Of a stretch of 64,000 bases of DNA, positions 61,182-64,000 are shown piece by piece. The position numbers and the translations under genes were made by a program. The stretch's first letter is position 1, and each line of letters begins with the position of its first letter. Source of the stretch: Argyresthia goedartella (lineage: Eukaryota > Arthropoda > Insecta > Lepidoptera > Argyresthiidae). The notes beneath the pieces are model-generated. The model was not told the DNA's origin. It did no database searches and worked only from the letters and a program-made list of their open reading frames with translations. Location of the stretch: NCBI GenBank assembly GCA_949825045.1, contig OX463835.1:21097201-21161200 (forward strand). Direction: 5' to 3'.

Positions 61182-62950
61182 GTGAGTACCACTGGCCCCA
61201 CGCTAGGGTACCCTTGTTACAATCTGCTGGCGAGGTCCCGCCGCCCGGCACCTCGCTTTGATGAAGTCATCGCGCTTGCATTGTGATAGTTTTAGGCAGT
61301 GACTAAGAGGTTAACTAACTACTCAAAAACCGAGGGTAGTTGGGACTGATCGCGATTTCGAACCCTATGCCATGGTAATAGAATTTAAAATCGATTGCGG
61401 AAAAGTGGCGCCGGATGTTATTTAGGGGTTAAATCTGAAGTGACAATCGACTCACAGTCAGAAGCTGCTCGGTGTTACGTTACGTTAATGACGTCATTTT
61501 GCAAATTATTTAATTTGTGGGCATTTCGGTCTAACCTTTTTACACAAGATTTCATAGCAAAATTTGGTCCTCTTACTTTCAGGATTAATTATACAAACAA
61601 ATACTACACGCGATTACCAGGCACAATTCCCGGTTATGTATGACAGTTTAAAAAATGTTTGAATGTCATTATTATTAAATCTAAAATCGACGCCATAGTT
61701 CCTAAGTACAGATTTCGCTATCTCTTATAGTTTCTGACTTCTCCATACTGACCCATTGGGATTCATCAACCTGTATATGAAATAAAAAGTAGTACTTTTT
61801 TTAGCATCGCCATTTCTTTGACACAATTGCTGCCACTCAGCTGTGGGGCCATCAACTGATAATTGATTATTTTTCATAGCTTGTGTACTTTGTTACCAAG
61901 CTGTAAGGTTCGAAATCGCGGGCCAGTCTTTGATCTACCCACAGACGAGTGGATAGAATACAGTAACTTTCACAATCGCAATACTGCTCAAAGATATCCG
62001 AGTCATCAAGAGATACCGAATTGAGCTAGTGAATACCACACACAAACAAACTAACAATAAAAAAACAAGAGTAGATATGTTGTAAACCTCCAACGAGAAT
62101 CAAAACCGCGACTAGGGGCTTGCCCATCGCAAAATACGATACGAAAAGCACCCATCTTATCTGAATAATATCATCTTATCTTACCCTTCGGAGTAACATG
62201 ACGCCGCAGACACACACACACAAACCACAACGGAAGTGGCGGAAGTGTCGCCCTCTACCGGAAATGACGAGATAAGCGGCGGGAAAATGTGGCGATTTGT
62301 AGGGGTAGTTACACGGTAAACTGATTCTTTAGTTCAAACAGAAGATAGCGCTTTGGAAAACACAAAATACTTTTTATCCGACTTTTAATGTTTGTTACCT
62401 CGAGACTGGTATTATTTAAGAACGGATTTCAAAAATAGTTTTTTTTATTTATTAGGATACCTACCAGTTTGCTTCCATTTAAAAAAATAATAATCGGGCA
62501 AGTAGTTTGTTTAAGGAAACTGGAGTCATAATGGCATCCATGTGAACATAACTGCGTATTATTGCTTTCCTGCGACTTTTCAGTGGTGTTTACATTCAGT
62601 CAGATTCCAAGTAGCACGCAAAGCATTATTATCCGGTGAATACCCAATAGGGGTGCATGTCATCTTACCCCTAACATAAGCAGGTTTCTGATTAGTCTTT
62701 TCAATAATAACAGCTGAGTCACACATACTATATGCATAGTATAAATAAGAAATAGTAAGTTCACTCGGGCCCTGCTCGCATGATAACTACCTACCTACTC
62801 TTGCTCAAACGGCTAGGGTTGTCGCTTAGCGCCGCGGGTGGCGGTGCGGATTTGTTGCGTCGTCGCACAACATACAACATACATTGCAAGTTAAATAAAA
62901 ACTTTTAATGTATACCTACCTATTGTAAACACAAGGCCGTATGCCAATAA
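61182..62950. other. Intron-like DNA, no gene seen
   Basis: The ORF at 61,395-61,643 has no motif. A GC-rich patch at 62,205-62,300 (GGAAGTGGCGGAAGTGTCGC) may be repeat-derived. Nothing else can be supported. Confidence 0.4.
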
Positions 62951-63002
62951 GTTATTATTATTATCTAAGTTATTATATAAGTTATTATTATTATTATTAT
63001 TA
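62951..63002. repeat. TTA/ATT microsatellite
   Basis: Interrupted TTATTA runs. Confidence 0.85.
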
Positions 63003-63157
63003 TAAATCACTTTACAACGGGACCCTATTCGGTCATGTCAAATGGGTTCTGTTAATTAACAGGAGTGTTGGAGGTGGTTGGGGGGGGGGGGGAGTTCAAA
63101 ATTGAGTGCTGTTGTGAATTCCAACTATAAGAACATCTATTGAATGAGCCCGTTAGA

Positions 63158-63546
63158 TATGTCACCGTAAGATTGTCAAAACCGTTAGTTGATAAACTAG
63201 TGTTTTTTTGTCTCGTTGGTCAACTATCGACAGATAGTAAACTGTAGCGTACTGTTTACTATATGACGCGTTAGTTGATAAACTGAGGGTTAAAACCGTT
63301 AAATAGTAAACTGGTTTACACTTGAATTGCAAACGAAATACCAGGGAAAACTCTGCGGCAGCTTAGGTGAATACAATACAGGGGGCGAGCGCAGCGAAGA
63401 CCCCGAATAATCTTCGTGTTAGAATGACATGTAAGAACAAAATAAACGTAAATTCTAAACCCTGTCGGTCTTGTCTGCTATCTGTCGATAGTAGATCAAC
63501 TAACCCGTTAGTTTGTCAACTAACGGTTTTGACTATCTTACGGTGA
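63158..63546 (+). repeat. MITE shell 4 (TGTCACCGTAAG ends) with shared core
   Basis: TGTCACCGTAAGATTGTCAA on the left is mirrored by TTGACTATCTTACGGTGACA on the right, with inner AACCGTTAGTTGA repeats. After AACGAAATACCAGGG the shared core follows (63,349-63,455: CTGCGGCAGCTTAGGTGAAT, GGGGGCGAGCGCAGCGAAGA, ATCTTCGTGTTAG). The copies in the 6-9 kb inverted repeat have the same left half but no core. Confidence 0.75.
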
Positions 63547-63569
63547 CAAATACAAGGTTGAACTTCACG

Positions 63570-64000
63570 ATCTATGTTTTTTTTGGGTCCGTACCTTAAA
63601 AAGGAAAAACGGAACTACCATAGGATCACTCATGTATCTGTGAGTAATGGTAATAGGTAATATCAAACGACCGAATTCTGAACCGATTGAGTTAAAATTT
63701 GGTACAATTATGTATTTCTGTGAACCAAAAACGAACGTAAACTTTGAATTTGGGTGGCACTTTTGGGGGGCAACTCAGAGGAGACTTAAAAAAAAACTGT
63801 ATCATACATATCAAATGAAAGGGCTTGTTGTGAGGATTTAAAAACTCTTTTTTCATAATTTTGAAACACTTACTTTAAAATATATTCAAGAAATAAACTG
63901 CTATAAGAAAACTACGTATTTAGCCTAAAAAAAATAAAAAACTACGTAATATTGGTGTTTTCTCAAGAACTATAGGAAAAAAATGAGAAATGTATGGTTT
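63570..64000 (+). repeat. GGTTCCGTAC-related repeat, second subfamily, cut by window end
   Basis: GGGTCCGTACCTTAAAAAGG, ACGGAACTACCATAGGATCA, GAACCGATTGAGTTAAAATT and TGGTACAATTATGTATTTCT. It is a further common moth repeat. The 64-codon ORF in it is not a gene. Confidence 0.6.

Overview
The window looks like a stretch of a moth or butterfly (lepidopteran) chromosome. It is AT-rich, nearly empty of ordinary genes, and crowded with the usual lepidopteran mobile DNA: CR1/Jockey-type and RTE-type non-LTR retrotransposons, tRNA-derived SINEs (box A and box B visible), mariner and piggyBac transposons, many MITEs, and the moth repeat that starts GGTTCCGTAC and carries runs of TCCG. All family names come from protein and DNA motifs read by eye; no database search was run.

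Three cellular or cell-like genes can be argued for. (1) On the minus strand between about 10.3 kb and 0.5 kb lie pieces of a SAP / SWIM zinc-finger gene. A full-length retrotransposon (about 0.8-5.3 kb) sits inside its coding exon, two or three codons after the last zinc ligand. (2) On the minus strand from 36,085 to 25,782 is a three-coding-exon gene for a small secreted protein of 193 residues. It has 12 cysteines in three matching modules, and both introns are phase 1 and fall in the same loop of the module. Its 9.2 kb intron 1 is filled with transposon debris, and its 500 bp intron 2 holds an AGGTCA-rich minisatellite. (3) On the plus strand at 61,106-61,181 is a 76 bp exon with excellent splice sites, from a gene I do not recognise.

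Layout. 0.25-0.46 kb MITE; 0.47-10.3 kb SAP/SWIM gene, broken by an intact two-ORF LINE and by a 1.16 kb near-perfect inverted repeat that also splits a mariner-like transposase; 10.3-13.1 kb repeats and a decayed transposon ORF; 13.3-16.1 kb three LINE pieces in a sandwich; 16-24 kb MITEs and AT-rich DNA; 24-36 kb RTE fragments, the cysteine-rich gene and nested repeats; 36-41 kb repeats and a second, truncated copy of the first LINE type; 41-45.5 kb SINEs, a minisatellite, and a young mariner inserted in an older LINE; 47-52 kb LINE remnants and a nearly intact piggyBac-like element; 52-64 kb SINEs, MITEs, a mariner remnant and the plus-strand exon.

Two mobile elements are one nonsense codon from an open transposase: mariner (TAG) and piggyBac-like (TGA). 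The first LINE has both ORFs open. The most unusual pattern is a core of roughly 95-150 bp found seven times, in both orientations, inside at least four MITE shells whose terminal inverted repeats are unrelated.
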